A DNA stretch of 64,000 nucleotides from an uncultured Pseudomonadota bacterium (GCA_913057905.1 CAJXPB010000006.1:124001-188000), one strand, 5' to 3'; shown: positions 37,983 to 47,043, numbered from the stretch's first letter. The notes: a model not told the origin generated them from the sequence alone. Numbers and translations are program-made.

Positions 37983-38606
37983 ATGCTCACTGAATTCCTA
38001 CTCGATTTCGCCTTGCTGGGCGCGGAATGGGTCCTCTGGATCCTGGTGCTCCTCAGTGTGGCGACCGTCGCGTTCACCATCGAACGGATCCTCTTTTTTC
38101 GCCGCCGTGCCGTCGCCGTCGACGAACTGCGGGTCAAGATGGAGGAATGCCTCGAAGACGAGGATTACGAGGCGGCGGCAGATCTATTGGATGGGCGCCA
38201 GACGATGGAGGCGCGGGTCGTCCTCTTCGGGCTCCGCGACCGAGAGAAGGGTCCCGAAGCGGTCGAAGATCGCATGAGCGGGGCGCTGTCGACCGAAAAG
38301 ACCAAGTACAACCAGTTCCTGCCGTTTCTGGGAACCGTCGGCAACAACGCGCCCTTTATCGGACTCTTCGGCACGGTGCTGGGCATTATCGCCGCCTTCG
38401 ACAATCTGGCCATCGGCAGCCAGGAGGCGGCCCAGGGCGTGATGGGCGCGATCTCGGAGGCGCTGGTCGCCACGGGCGTCGGCCTTCTGGTGGCCATCCC
38501 CGCCGTCATTGCCTTCAACGCCTTCAAGACCCGGGTCGGCAAGTCGGTGGCCCAGACCGATCTTCTTGGGCGCACGTTGCTGTCATATCTGCGCCGCAAC
38601 GACTGA
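37983..38606 (+). CDS. MotA/TolQ/ExbB-family proton channel protein
   Basis: A 207-residue inner-membrane protein with three helices (about 10-38, 112-140, 157-182). The two C-terminal helices contain NNAPFIGLFGTVLGIIAAF and LVATGVGLLVAIPAVIAFN, the conserved pore motifs of the family, with the Thr and Gly residues lining the proton path. With ExbD it forms the motor that energises TonB- or TolA-type proteins across the periplasm. ExbB and TolQ cannot be told apart here, but the TonB protein downstream favours an Exb-type system. Confidence 0.9.
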   Translation: MLTEFLLDFALLGAEWVLWILVLLSVATVAFTIERILFFRRRAVAVDELRVKMEECLEDEDYEAAADLLDGRQTMEARVVLFGLRDREKGPEAVEDRMSGALSTEKTKYNQFLPFLGTVGNNAPFIGLFGTVLGIIAAFDNLAIGSQEAAQGVMGAISEALVATGVGLLVAIPAVIAFNAFKTRVGKSVAQTDLLGRTLLSYLRRND

Positions 38607-38624
38607 ACAGAGGGAGGCTCCGCC

Positions 38625-39065
38625 ATGGGTGGCTTCAATACAGGTGGGGGTGACGACGATGTCATCTCCGGCATCAACGTCACGCCCCTGGTCGACATCG
38701 TGCTCGTGCTTTTGATCATCTTCATGGTGACGACCTCGTATATCGTCCGCCAGCAGATTCAGGTCGACCTGCCGCGGGCCGCATCCGGCGAGGCCGAGAC
38801 CCAGTCGACGCTTACCTTTCAGGTGACCGCAGACGGGGCGTTTCTTCTCGATGGGGAGGAGACCACGTTAAAGACCATCGGGCAGCAAGTCTCAGCCCGG
38901 GTCGAACAAGAGCCGGAACTCAGGGCGGCGATCGCCGCCGACGACAAGGTCGACTACGGACGAGTCGTCGACCTCATCGACACCATAAAATCCAACGGGC
39001 TCGACAAATTCGCCCTCAACATCGAGCGGCGCTCGAAGCCCAAATCGGAATCCGACGAGGAGTGA
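38625..39065 (+). CDS. ExbD/TolR-family biopolymer transport protein
   Basis: A 146-residue inner-membrane protein with one helix (about 22-42). The proton-carrying Asp is D24 in INVTPLVDIVLVLLIIFMVT. A periplasmic domain with a typical ITADGAFLLDGE-like strand and a C-terminal Asp/Lys-rich tail follow. It starts 18 bases after the exbB homologue and just before the TonB protein, as expected for one operon. Confidence 0.92.
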   Translation: MGGFNTGGGDDDVISGINVTPLVDIVLVLLIIFMVTTSYIVRQQIQVDLPRAASGEAETQSTLTFQVTADGAFLLDGEETTLKTIGQQVSARVEQEPELRAAIAADDKVDYGRVVDLIDTIKSNGLDKFALNIERRSKPKSESDEE

Positions 39066-39069
39066 CCCT

Positions 39070-39957
39070 TTGGAGGGCCGACGTCCGACAGATCCACTGC
39101 TTGCGGGGCGGGAGACCCGCGGGCAAGTCGTCGCGCGCTGGGCTGTCGTCCTCGCCGCCACGCTGTTGTTGCACCTGCTCGTCATCGGTGTCGCCTGGAT
39201 GTTCGGGTCCTCCAGCGCTCCGGAGGACGACACGGACAACACCGTCGAGGTGGCAGTGGTCGAATCCGAACCGGAGCCGCCGGAACCCGAACCCGAGCCG
39301 GCCCCCGAAGAACCCCCGGAGGACGACGAACCAGAGCCGCGGGACGAGCCCGAGCCGGAGCCGCCGCCCGAACCCAAAGAACCGCCGCCGGAACCCCAAC
39401 CGCAGAAGAAACAACAGGACCCTCAGAAACAAGAATCGGCGAGCAAAGAGGCCGAGTCGATGGAGGCCGTGGAACTCGAGGGGATGACCATGGAGTCGAC
39501 CGTCGAAGGGGGCGAAGGTCCCACGATGAAGGTGGGCAAGGGGATCGAATCCGGGAAAATCACCGACAACTACGTCGATCCGGACAGGATGGACTCGATC
39601 CAGACCGGGGAGGGCGACGGCTCGGGACGGGGCGGAAGCGACACGCCCGGCACGGGCAGCAGCCCGCGAAATTGCCCTGAACAACAGGCGAGCGTCAAAA
39701 ACAAGGTCCGCGTCTCGCCGGATGATTATCCGATGCAGGCCAAACGGCGAGGTGTCGAAGGCGAAGTCGTCGGCTTGGTCACGGTCGGCCCCGACGGCGG
39801 GGTGCGAGCCGTCGAAATCGTCCAGGGACTCGGCTCCGGCCTGGACGAACTCACCCGGCAGGCCTTCGAGCAGTGGACCTTCGAGCCCGCCCGCCGAGAC
39901 TGCAAAGCCGTGACCTCGAAGGTGAGGGTCCGGCATCGGTTCAACCTGGCGAACTAA
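39070..39957 (+). CDS. TonB-family energy transducer
   Basis: A 295-residue protein starting at TTG, 7 bases after GAGGAG and four bases past the exbD stop. One membrane helix (about 24-46) is followed by a Pro/Glu/Lys-rich linker (about 62-130) that spans the periplasm. An extended Gly-rich region and a C-terminal TonB domain (about 205-295) with EGEVVGLVTVGPDGGVRAVE and FEQWTFEPARRDCKAV follow. Two cysteines (near 204 and 279) could form a disulfide. It would pass proton-motive energy from the ExbBD motor to an outer-membrane receptor, which is not encoded here. The gene downstream, purM, is on the other strand. Confidence 0.9.
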   Translation: MEGRRPTDPLLAGRETRGQVVARWAVVLAATLLLHLLVIGVAWMFGSSSAPEDDTDNTVEVAVVESEPEPPEPEPEPAPEEPPEDDEPEPRDEPEPEPPPEPKEPPPEPQPQKKQQDPQKQESASKEAESMEAVELEGMTMESTVEGGEGPTMKVGKGIESGKITDNYVDPDRMDSIQTGEGDGSGRGGSDTPGTGSSPRNCPEQQASVKNKVRVSPDDYPMQAKRRGVEGEVVGLVTVGPDGGVRAVEIVQGLGSGLDELTRQAFEQWTFEPARRDCKAVTSKVRVRHRFNLAN

Positions 39958-39967
39958 TCCGTCGCGG

Positions 39968-41002
39968 TCACCTGACCCGTCCAATCTGCCACGTTTTCCA
40001 TCCGTCCGCGCTCAGCGCCTCGCACGCCTTACGCGCTCGGTCCTGCGGGACCATGGCCGCCATGCCCACGCCCATGTTGAAGACGCGGTAGCACTCCTCC
40101 AGAGGGATGTTTCCCGCCTCTCTGAGCCAGTCGAAGACCCGGGGGACCTCCCAAGCGTCGCGGTCGACTTCGTAGGCAGCATCATCCGGCAAGGCCCTCG
40201 GGAGGTTGCCCGGAAGGCCGCCGCCGGTGATGTGTGCCAAACTTCGTGCGCCAAACTCGTCGATCAGCCGTCGGGCCGGCTCCACGTACAGGCGCGTCGG
40301 CTCGAGCAGGGCTTCACCGAGGGAACGGTCGGGATCCAACGCATCGAGCGGTTCTCCGTAGTCCCAGCCATGGTCGTCGACAACCTTGCGGACCAGGCTG
40401 AATCCGTTCGAATGGATGCCGTTCGAGGCAATTCCGAGAATGGCGTCTCCCGATTCGACGTCCTGCGGATCGAGCATCGACTCGCGGTCGACCAACCCGA
40501 CGCAGAAGCCCGCCACGTCGTACTCGCCGGCATCGTAGAAGCCGGGCATCTCGGCGGTCTCTCCTCCGAGCAGGGCGCACCCGGCGGTGCGACACCCCGC
40601 GGCCAATCCCTTGACGACGGATTCGGCCTGGCCCGGATCGAGTTCCCCGGTCGAGAGATAATCCAGAAAAAAGAGCGGCCGCGCGCCGGTCGTGAGTACG
40701 TCGTTGACGCACATCGCCACGCAGTCGATGCCGATGGTGTCGTGTCGCCCGGTCTTGAAGGCGACTTTGATCTTGGTGCCGACACCGTCCGCGCCGGCCA
40801 CGAGCACGGGATCGTCGCCGCCCTCCAGCGCGCCGGAGGCCCGCAGATCGAAGAGGCCGCCGAAGCCGCCGATCTCGTCGATGACGCCGGGAATCTCCGT
40901 GGAGGCGACGGCATCGGCGTAGCCCTCGACCGCTTCGTCGGCGGCATCGAGGTCGACACCGGCATCTGCGTAGGTTGTCGTCTCCTTCGTCTCGTCACTC
41001 AT
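39968..41002 (-). CDS. purM: Phosphoribosylformylglycinamidine cyclo-ligase
   Basis: A 344-residue purine synthesis enzyme forming aminoimidazole ribonucleotide from FGAM and ATP. I choose the ATG at 41002, right after AGGAG; the frame is open 12 codons further but without a ribosome site. Conserved blocks: YADAGVDLDAADEAVE, LVAGADGVGTKIKVAF, DCVAMCVNDVLTTGARPLFF, GCALLGGETAEMPGFY, GIASNGIHSNGFSLVRKV, AHITGGGLPGNLPRALP. Normal length. The start region is divergent from, and may overlap, the glycosyltransferase leader. Confidence 0.95.
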   Translation of the reverse strand: MSDETKETTTYADAGVDLDAADEAVEGYADAVASTEIPGVIDEIGGFGGLFDLRASGALEGGDDPVLVAGADGVGTKIKVAFKTGRHDTIGIDCVAMCVNDVLTTGARPLFFLDYLSTGELDPGQAESVVKGLAAGCRTAGCALLGGETAEMPGFYDAGEYDVAGFCVGLVDRESMLDPQDVESGDAILGIASNGIHSNGFSLVRKVVDDHGWDYGEPLDALDPDRSLGEALLEPTRLYVEPARRLIDEFGARSLAHITGGGLPGNLPRALPDDAAYEVDRDAWEVPRVFDWLREAGNIPLEECYRVFNMGVGMAAMVPQDRARKACEALSADGWKTWQIGRVR

Positions 41003-41075
41003 GGTTCTCCTGGCGCGTGGGGGAACGACTCGTGCCACTCAATACAGAACTTCCCTCACGCGGCCAAGTGATCCT

Positions 41076-41861
41076 ATGGTGCGCGGTCGCATGGACACCG
41101 ATCCGCAGCACGACATCGACAGGGGCAGGGGCGAGGTCTGGTGGCCCGCCGCACAGAATCCAAACATCGCCGCCGCCGACGTCGGGGTCATCATTCCGGC
41201 GCTCAACGAAGAACGGAGCATCGGGCTGGTGCTCGATGCACTCCCGGGGTTTATCGAACGCGTGGTGGTCGTCGACAACGGCAGCGACGATGCGACGGCC
41301 GAGGTCGCCAAACGCCACGGCGCGATCGTCGTCTCGGAGCCGCGAAAGGGCTACGGGTCGGCGTGTCTGACCGGGATCGACACACTGGCCGAAGATCCGC
41401 CCGACATCGTCACGTTTCTGGATGGTGACTTCAGCGACGACCCCTCCGAGATCGACCGGCTCCTCGCCCCGATTCTGGCCGGCGACGCCGAACTCGTGAT
41501 CGGAAGCCGGGCCGTCGGCGCACGACAAGACGGCGCGCTGTTGCCCCAGGCGCGATTTGGAAACCGATTGGCCTGCGTGCTCATCGAACAATTGCACGGG
41601 TATCGATTTACGGATCTCGGTCCGTTTCGGGCCATCACCTGGGATACCCTCCAGCGGCTCGAGATGTCGGATCCCGACTACGGCTGGACCGTCGAGATGC
41701 AGCTCAAGGCCGCTCGCCTGGGCATCGCGTCCGTCGAGGTACCCGTCAGCTACACGCGTCGAATCGGCGTCTCCAAGGTCACCGGTACGGTTACCGGGAC
41801 CGTGATGGCCGGCTACAAGATCCTCTGGACGATCCTTCGTGAATACTGGAGTTCGGATTGA
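41076..41861 (+). CDS. Glycosyltransferase family 2 protein (polyprenyl-phosphate sugar synthase-like)
   Basis: A cytoplasmic GT-A fold enzyme of about 261 residues; an ATG 5 codons further in is equally possible, and neither has a clear Shine-Dalgarno. Motifs: VGVIIPALNEERSIGLVLDA, VVVDNGSDDATAEVA, RKGYGSACLTGI, the metal-binding FLDGDFSDDPSEI, and LVIGSRAVGARQDGAL. The C-terminus GPFRAITWDTLQRLEMSD with a Gly/Lys-rich end resembles dolichyl- or undecaprenyl-phosphate glucose synthases, but no membrane helix is present. Stop and next start share TTGA, a four-base overlap, so it is translated together with the DUF2064 gene. Confidence 0.85.
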   Translation: MVRGRMDTDPQHDIDRGRGEVWWPAAQNPNIAAADVGVIIPALNEERSIGLVLDALPGFIERVVVVDNGSDDATAEVAKRHGAIVVSEPRKGYGSACLTGIDTLAEDPPDIVTFLDGDFSDDPSEIDRLLAPILAGDAELVIGSRAVGARQDGALLPQARFGNRLACVLIEQLHGYRFTDLGPFRAITWDTLQRLEMSDPDYGWTVEMQLKAARLGIASVEVPVSYTRRIGVSKVTGTVTGTVMAGYKILWTILREYWSSD

Positions 41862-42583
41862 GTCGAGACACGTTGATCATCTTTGCAAAACCCGCCGAGC
41901 CGGGCCGCGTCAAGACCCGGTTGACCGGCGTCTTGTCAGAAAAACAGGCCGCCTCCCTGTACAGCGCGTTTTTGCGCGACCTCGCGGTCATGCTCTCCGA
42001 ATACCGCGCCCGGCCGACCACCGACGTGGAGCTCATCCTCGCCCACACCGGACCCGCCGACCACGCGTCGTTTGCCGCCTTCCGTGACCGCGACTTCAGC
42101 CTCCGAGCCCAGCGCGGCCCGGACCTCGGCGCCCGCATGGGCAACATGATCACCGAACGGCTGAACGCGGGATGCGACAGGGCGGTCGTCATCGGTTCCG
42201 ACAGCCCGACTCTGCAGCACCGGCACCTGGACCGGGCCTTCCAGCGACTGGAGGAATCGGACGTCGTCCTGGGACCGTCGTTCGATGGAGGATACTATCT
42301 GGTCGGGATGGACGCGCCGCACACCGGGCTCTTCGCGGACATAGAGTGGAGCACCCCCCGGGTCCTGGACCAGACGATGCAGCATGCCGAGCAGGCCGGG
42401 TTAGTGTACGGTCTCGAGGAGTTCTGGTACGATGTCGACACTCCTCGGGACCTGTACCGGTTGTGGTATCACTTGCAGCATTTTCGACGGACCAAGGATC
42501 ACCCGGTCGCACCCGAGACCTACGAGCAGATCGCCACTCAACTCGACGACCCGAAACGTATCTATGACAGCGACGATCAGTGA
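41858..42583 (+). CDS. DUF2064 (TIGR04282-type) glycosyltransferase-like protein
   Basis: A 241-residue nucleotide-sugar-transferase fold protein starting at TTG inside the stop of the previous gene. Blocks: LIIFAKPAEPGRVKTRLT, GARMGNMITERLNAG, VVIGSDSPTLQHRHLDRAF, VVLGPSFDGGYYLVGMD and WYDVDTPRDLYRLWYHL. The family is named for arsenosugar biosynthesis in some bacteria, but no arsenic gene is nearby, so that role is not supported here. Pairing with a GT2 enzyme is common. It overlaps the next gene by 20 bases. Confidence 0.85.
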   Translation: MSRDTLIIFAKPAEPGRVKTRLTGVLSEKQAASLYSAFLRDLAVMLSEYRARPTTDVELILAHTGPADHASFAAFRDRDFSLRAQRGPDLGARMGNMITERLNAGCDRAVVIGSDSPTLQHRHLDRAFQRLEESDVVLGPSFDGGYYLVGMDAPHTGLFADIEWSTPRVLDQTMQHAEQAGLVYGLEEFWYDVDTPRDLYRLWYHLQHFRRTKDHPVAPETYEQIATQLDDPKRIYDSDDQ

Positions 42584-43214
42584 CAAAGCCGTCGTTCAGT
42601 GCCCGGCCGGGACCGTGTTGTTCCGAGAGGGAGAATCAGGTTCGACCATGTTCGTTCTGAAGTCGGGTCGCGTACGGCTGGAGAAACGCGTCCACGACCA
42701 GACGGTCGTCGTCGGCGAACTCGGTGCCGGCGCATTTTGTGGGGAACTGGCGATGATCAACGACCAGCCACGACCCGTCACGGCCACGGTCACCGAGGAT
42801 GCCTCGCTGATTAAGCTCGAGGCGGGTCAGTTCGAGGAGATGGTCCGCAAGAACCCGGATATTTCCGTGCGGATGCTCAAGAAGATGGGCAAACGGCTCA
42901 ATGAGAGCCAGTTTCGGGTCTCGAACTACTCGCTGAGGTCCAACGAAGGGCGTCTGCTCCATCAACTGCGCCACGAGGCCGAACAGGCCGGGGACAGCGA
43001 CGCGTTGACCGGCTCCACACCGATCCCCGACGACCTGGCGGCGGTGCTGTCGATCGATATTGGCGAGTTGAAGGCTCTTCTCAACGAATTCATCGATCGC
43101 GAACTCATCGCCATCGACGCCGACGGCCATTTCGAGATCCCGGATCCGGCTGAGTTCGACCGCTACCTCTCTTATCTGGAGTTGAAAGACCGATACGACT
43201 ACTCGGAATCCTGA
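42564..43214 (+). CDS. Cyclic nucleotide-binding domain protein (Crp/Fnr-like)
   Basis: A 216-residue cytoplasmic protein. The frame is open upstream, but the ATG at 42564 begins where homology starts. Residues 1-115 are a cNMP-binding beta-roll: GTVLFREGESGSTMFVLKSG, GAGAFCGELAMINDQPRPVT (phosphate-binding cassette with Glu and Arg), then the long helix. The last 70 residues (PDDLAAVLSIDIGELKALL) look like a degenerate winged helix, so it may or may not bind DNA. Genes upstream and folC downstream suggest one transcript. Confidence 0.78.
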   Translation: MTATISDKAVVQCPAGTVLFREGESGSTMFVLKSGRVRLEKRVHDQTVVVGELGAGAFCGELAMINDQPRPVTATVTEDASLIKLEAGQFEEMVRKNPDISVRMLKKMGKRLNESQFRVSNYSLRSNEGRLLHQLRHEAEQAGDSDALTGSTPIPDDLAAVLSIDIGELKALLNEFIDRELIAIDADGHFEIPDPAEFDRYLSYLELKDRYDYSES

Positions 43215-43227
43215 ATCGGAACGCGAC

Positions 43228-44640
43228 GTGGTTGATAGCAGTTCATGGTCGGGGCTGTGCGAACGACTCTTCGCGCAGACCCGGTTCGGTATCGATCTCG
43301 GACTCGATCGAATCAGGCGGGCCCTCGAGGACGAGGGTCATCCCGAGGCCCGCTCCCCAAACATCACCTTGGCGGGAACGAACGGAAAGGGCGGGACCGC
43401 GGCGTTTCTGTCGGCGATCCTGCACGCCCACGGCCGGCGTCCGGGCCTGTACACGAGCCCGCACATCGTCGATCTGCGCGAGCGATTTCGCGTGGGCGGA
43501 CGTCCGCTGGACGTCGACACCGTCGAGCCGGTGGCCACCCGCGTGTTGGAGACGTACGGAGAATCGGGTTCCGGGTCGGTTCGGCTGACCTTCTTCGAGC
43601 TGACCACCTTGATGGCGGCGTTGTTGTTTCGAGACGCAGACACCGACGTCGATATCTTCGAAGTCGGCCTCGGGGGTCGGCTCGACGCCGTCAACGGGCT
43701 CGAACCCGATGTGTCGGTGGTCACCACCATCGGACTCGACCATACGGAGTATCTGGGCGACACCATCGAAGAGGTCGCTGCCGAAAAGGCCGGTATTTTC
43801 CGACCCGATGTCCCGGCGGTCGTCGGCCAACAGACCCATCCCGAGGCACTGGACGTCCTGCAGGAGTCGGGGCCGTCGAATATGCGAATATTCGGCCGCG
43901 ACTTCGGCATATCGCACACCACATCCACGGCGGAACGCGAGGCCGACCGAACCGCGGAGGACGCCTCGGCCACCTACTGGACCGACGCCGGTCAGCTCCG
44001 GCTAGACGACCTGCATCCCGCGGGTCCTCATCCCACGAGACTCGCCAACATGGCGACCGCGCTCGAGGCGTCGCGCGTCTTTCTGGGAGACGATTGGAAC
44101 CCGGAGGACGCACGCCGGGGCGTACACCGGACCGTCTGGCCGGGTCGACTCGACACGCGAATCATTCCCTCCGGCCAATGGGGCCTGGACCGTGAGGTCG
44201 AACTCCTGATCGACGCCGCTCACAACCCCGCTGCCGTCGACGCACTGTTCGATTGGCTCAACGACGGCCCGACCCCTGCATTCGACGGGGCCTTTGTCTC
44301 GGGACTCGAAGACAAGGCGCTCGACGAGATGTTCGCACCACTTCGGGACTGGGACGGGCCGATTTGGTCCTGCCAAATCGACTCCCCGCGAGCCGCCGAC
44401 GCCACCCACTTGAGGTCGGTGCTACCCAAGGGGCGCCTTCGTGGCGTCGCGAACAGTTGTGCGGAGGGACTCGAAGAGATGTGCCGACGGGTGGCACAAG
44501 AAACCGAGGCCGGCCGCCGCCCGAGAGTCCTGGTCTACGGGTCGATCTATCTGATCGGCGAAGTCTTCGAGGCACTCGGGATCGGTCCCGATGATCTCGC
44601 CACCGAGACCGACGATCGTCGCGTTGAACCGGCCCCGTGA
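43228..44640 (+). CDS. folC: Folylpolyglutamate synthase/dihydrofolate synthase
   Basis: A 470-residue Mur-ligase-family enzyme that adds glutamate to folates and usually also makes dihydrofolate. GTG start. P-loop LAGTNGKGGTAAFLSAIL (about 48-65), then YTSPHIVDLRERFRVGG, the ELTTLMAALLFRDADTDVDI segment, EVGLGGRLDAVNGLEPD, ITTIGLDHTEYLGDT, EKAGIFRPDVPAVVGQQ, and a C-terminal LIDAAHNPAAVDALFDWL. Slightly longer than E. coli FolC (422). With folD and the gcv genes, this is the third folate-related locus in the window. Confidence 0.93.
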   Translation: MVDSSSWSGLCERLFAQTRFGIDLGLDRIRRALEDEGHPEARSPNITLAGTNGKGGTAAFLSAILHAHGRRPGLYTSPHIVDLRERFRVGGRPLDVDTVEPVATRVLETYGESGSGSVRLTFFELTTLMAALLFRDADTDVDIFEVGLGGRLDAVNGLEPDVSVVTTIGLDHTEYLGDTIEEVAAEKAGIFRPDVPAVVGQQTHPEALDVLQESGPSNMRIFGRDFGISHTTSTAEREADRTAEDASATYWTDAGQLRLDDLHPAGPHPTRLANMATALEASRVFLGDDWNPEDARRGVHRTVWPGRLDTRIIPSGQWGLDREVELLIDAAHNPAAVDALFDWLNDGPTPAFDGAFVSGLEDKALDEMFAPLRDWDGPIWSCQIDSPRAADATHLRSVLPKGRLRGVANSCAEGLEEMCRRVAQETEAGRRPRVLVYGSIYLIGEVFEALGIGPDDLATETDDRRVEPAP

Positions 44641-44695
44641 GTGGTTAGATTCGCCGTCGAACGATGTCCGAACCATTGCTGTGGAGCCGTCTCTG

Positions 44696-44923
44696 ATGAG
44701 TGACGAAGATCTCGAAGAAGAGTTCTCCGATCCGGATCCGACCGACTACCACGGTCACAAGCGTAACCTCCTCAAGAAGGGGCTCGAGCAGGGTCATTTG
44801 AGCTGGGAGGAGGTACGCGATGGACTCCCCCCCGAACACACATCGGAGCGGGAGCTCGAGACCTTTCTGTTTACCTGCGAAAACATGGGTATCGACATCG
44901 AGGGAAGGCCGGACGCAACCTGA
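44696..44923 (+). CDS. Free-standing sigma-70 region 1.1-like protein
   Basis: A 75-residue acidic protein starting at ATG ten bases after GGAG. An Asp/Glu-rich start (1-18) precedes residues 20-70, which align without gaps to region 1.1 of the housekeeping sigma factor: LLKKGLEQGHLSWEEVRDGLP in place of the LL-GKEQGYLTYAEVNDHLP stretch of E. coli RpoD, followed by the MGIDIE helix end. No regions 2-4 are present and no sigma gene is adjacent. Region 1.1 normally masks DNA-binding surfaces of free sigma and sits in the RNA polymerase main channel. A small regulator of RNA polymerase is the attractive reading, but is inference. Confidence 0.75.
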   Translation: MSDEDLEEEFSDPDPTDYHGHKRNLLKKGLEQGHLSWEEVRDGLPPEHTSERELETFLFTCENMGIDIEGRPDAT

Positions 44924-44955
44924 ATCAAAAACTCCGGCTGCGCCCGGCAATCCCG

Positions 44956-47043
44956 TCAGTCGTCCTCACTCCAGAAGCTCCCCGAGATCGGATCGGGCGA
45001 GAAACTCAGCCCCATCGTCCACCTGCAACGCTGCTCCGGCGCCGCTCCACCTATCCGTCCGACGAGCGGCAGCGGCTCAGCCTCCCATGATGACGGATAG
45101 ACACCGGGCTGCGACACCCGGCACGCCGACTCGCCCATCGCGGTACGCGAGGTCGACACCCTCACCGTATCGCCGTCTACACGCAGGGCATCGATCAGCA
45201 GGTCTTCCAGTTTGACCGTCAACCCGTGGACGAGTTCGTTGCACGCCGTGCGGACCGTCGAATACAGCGGCCCTCGGCCACCATCGACGCCGATGGCCAC
45301 GGCATGGCAGTCCGCAAGCGTCCCCTGTAGAATTTCCTCGACCGTGACGACTCCGTCGGGGGCGCCGCCCGCGGCTCCGTCCAGATCGGCCACGAGCCCG
45401 CCGGAGCCATCCTTCGAGCTGAAATAGCGGGGAAGCACGGCGTGCTCCAGGGCTCCCAGCGCCAACGCTCCGAAATTGAAGTCGAGGCTGTGAGACTCGA
45501 TGGTCAGCCCCCCATCATTTGCAAGTTGCGCGGCAAACGAACCGGATACGGGCTCTCGGCCCGACCCGACGATCCGCCGCAGGTCGTACCACCGCGTCCG
45601 ACAACTCTTCGGGTCGTCGTTTCCCAGACACTGGCGGTCACCCGTCCAGCGAAAGGCGATCTCATTCCAGGTCTGAGTGGCCGCACTCTCGGGCAGGTTG
45701 AGCTGCGGTGTCCCATCGACGATGCTGGGTAAGACGTCGCCGTCGAACCGCATCGGCCCACGTACCGTGAAGTGGCGAAGGGTATCCAGAATGTCTGCGG
45801 TGACGTCGGTGGCCGTACCGACGGCGGGATTGGCCCGGTAGACTTCGTGGATAACCAGGGCGTCTACGACCGTGCGAAGGGCGTTGCGACCGAGTGAACT
45901 CCCTTCGAGCCGGTCCAGAAGCGACTGAATTCGCTGCAAGAAACGGCTGTCGGTATCCTCGGGAATCGCCGACTCGGCCAAGAGGTCGAGCAGCCCCTTG
46001 ACCGACCCACCGTGATTCTCCGGGCACAGTTCTTCGCCGTTGATGCCCACCGCGCCCGGCTGACATCCCACCAGAAAACTGCCCGGCGACGCGACAAGCA
46101 GCCCGAAGAGGCGAACGAAACGTTCGACCTTGTCGGGAATCGCATCGACCAGATCGAAGGTATGGGTGACCGAATAGGGCCCCTGAAAGACGGGCACATG
46201 GTCGACCATGGCGATATCGACGTCGGTGATCCGCCCCGGCTGTACGACGTCCCCCTCGACGCACCCGTAGGTCAGCTCCACGGGGGGCTCCGAGACGTTC
46301 GCCGCCGGAAGGCGGTAGCCTCGAGCCCAAACGGTGTAGGACTCGGAGGCTTCGAGCCGCTGGTCGAACGAATAGGTCGCACCGAGCCGACCCGTGTCCG
46401 ATACCTCGAGCCGCTTTGTCTCTTCGGCCAGCGCCACTGGAAGGGTGCCCAGGCCGACGTCACCGGATCGGCGCTCCGCGTATCCGAGAACGAGTTCGTC
46501 GCAGCTCACAGATCCGGGAAAGACCAATACCTGAGAGTCTCCAAGCCCGGCTTCGCCGTCATACATCACGTCGACTACGTACGCGCCTCGGCCGGACGGG
46601 CGGACATTCACCTCCCAGATCAGCGTTCCGAGCCCCGGGTCGTCGGTTCGCGCCGAAACCCGGACGCGACCTTCGTTGTCGCCGATGTTCAGTTCGACGG
46701 CGGCGACACCGTCGACTCCGGTCAGTGCGCTCGAAGCCGGCGCGAACTCCGCCAGGTCTCGGCCCGACTCGATGGCGTAGTAGACGACGTTGTTCGACGA
46801 AGCCCGGCCCGCGCCATCGGTCACGCGCGCCTGTAGAAAAATGGAACGACCGGCCTCTTCGTTGCGCGTGCACGATGCACGGGTCGAGTCGCACCCCGAC
46901 TCATCCAGATGACTGAACGTTCCGCCATCGGGTGGATCTTCTCCGACGGGCGGATCCCCGGGATCCGAGTTCCCGGGTCCGGTCACATCTCCGCTGCAGC
47001 CGGCCACGACGAATAGACAAACCAACAGACAAATCCTGATCAT
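44956..47043 (-). CDS. Large secreted lipoprotein with Ig-like domain
   Basis: A 695-residue protein. I choose the ATG at 47043, preceded by GGGAG; longer readings lack a signal. The lipoprotein signal ends in VVAGC (Cys16), followed by a Gly/Pro/Asp-rich linker. About 85-170 is Ig-like, with AGRSIFLQARVTDGAG and the GVAAVELNIGDNEGRVRVSA strand pair seen in bacterial Ig-like adhesin repeats. The remaining 500 residues are unassigned, with ten or so Cys and no catalytic motif. Probably surface- or periplasm-exposed. Its codon use matches that of its neighbours. Alone on this strand, it diverges from the cpoB-like gene across a 299-base region. Confidence 0.7.
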   Translation of the reverse strand: MIRICLLVCLFVVAGCSGDVTGPGNSDPGDPPVGEDPPDGGTFSHLDESGCDSTRASCTRNEEAGRSIFLQARVTDGAGRASSNNVVYYAIESGRDLAEFAPASSALTGVDGVAAVELNIGDNEGRVRVSARTDDPGLGTLIWEVNVRPSGRGAYVVDVMYDGEAGLGDSQVLVFPGSVSCDELVLGYAERRSGDVGLGTLPVALAEETKRLEVSDTGRLGATYSFDQRLEASESYTVWARGYRLPAANVSEPPVELTYGCVEGDVVQPGRITDVDIAMVDHVPVFQGPYSVTHTFDLVDAIPDKVERFVRLFGLLVASPGSFLVGCQPGAVGINGEELCPENHGGSVKGLLDLLAESAIPEDTDSRFLQRIQSLLDRLEGSSLGRNALRTVVDALVIHEVYRANPAVGTATDVTADILDTLRHFTVRGPMRFDGDVLPSIVDGTPQLNLPESAATQTWNEIAFRWTGDRQCLGNDDPKSCRTRWYDLRRIVGSGREPVSGSFAAQLANDGGLTIESHSLDFNFGALALGALEHAVLPRYFSSKDGSGGLVADLDGAAGGAPDGVVTVEEILQGTLADCHAVAIGVDGGRGPLYSTVRTACNELVHGLTVKLEDLLIDALRVDGDTVRVSTSRTAMGESACRVSQPGVYPSSWEAEPLPLVGRIGGAAPEQRCRWTMGLSFSPDPISGSFWSEDD

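Noticed and set aside
36455..38137. 560-codon minus-strand frame opposite the channel gene
   Set aside because: Shadow of the channel and exbB frames; its Arg/His/Asp-rich translation has no recognisable domain.
41858..42583. Arsenosugar biosynthesis function for the DUF2064 protein
   Set aside because: The family name suggests it, but no arsenic methyltransferase, ArsS-type radical SAM or other arsenic gene lies in the window.
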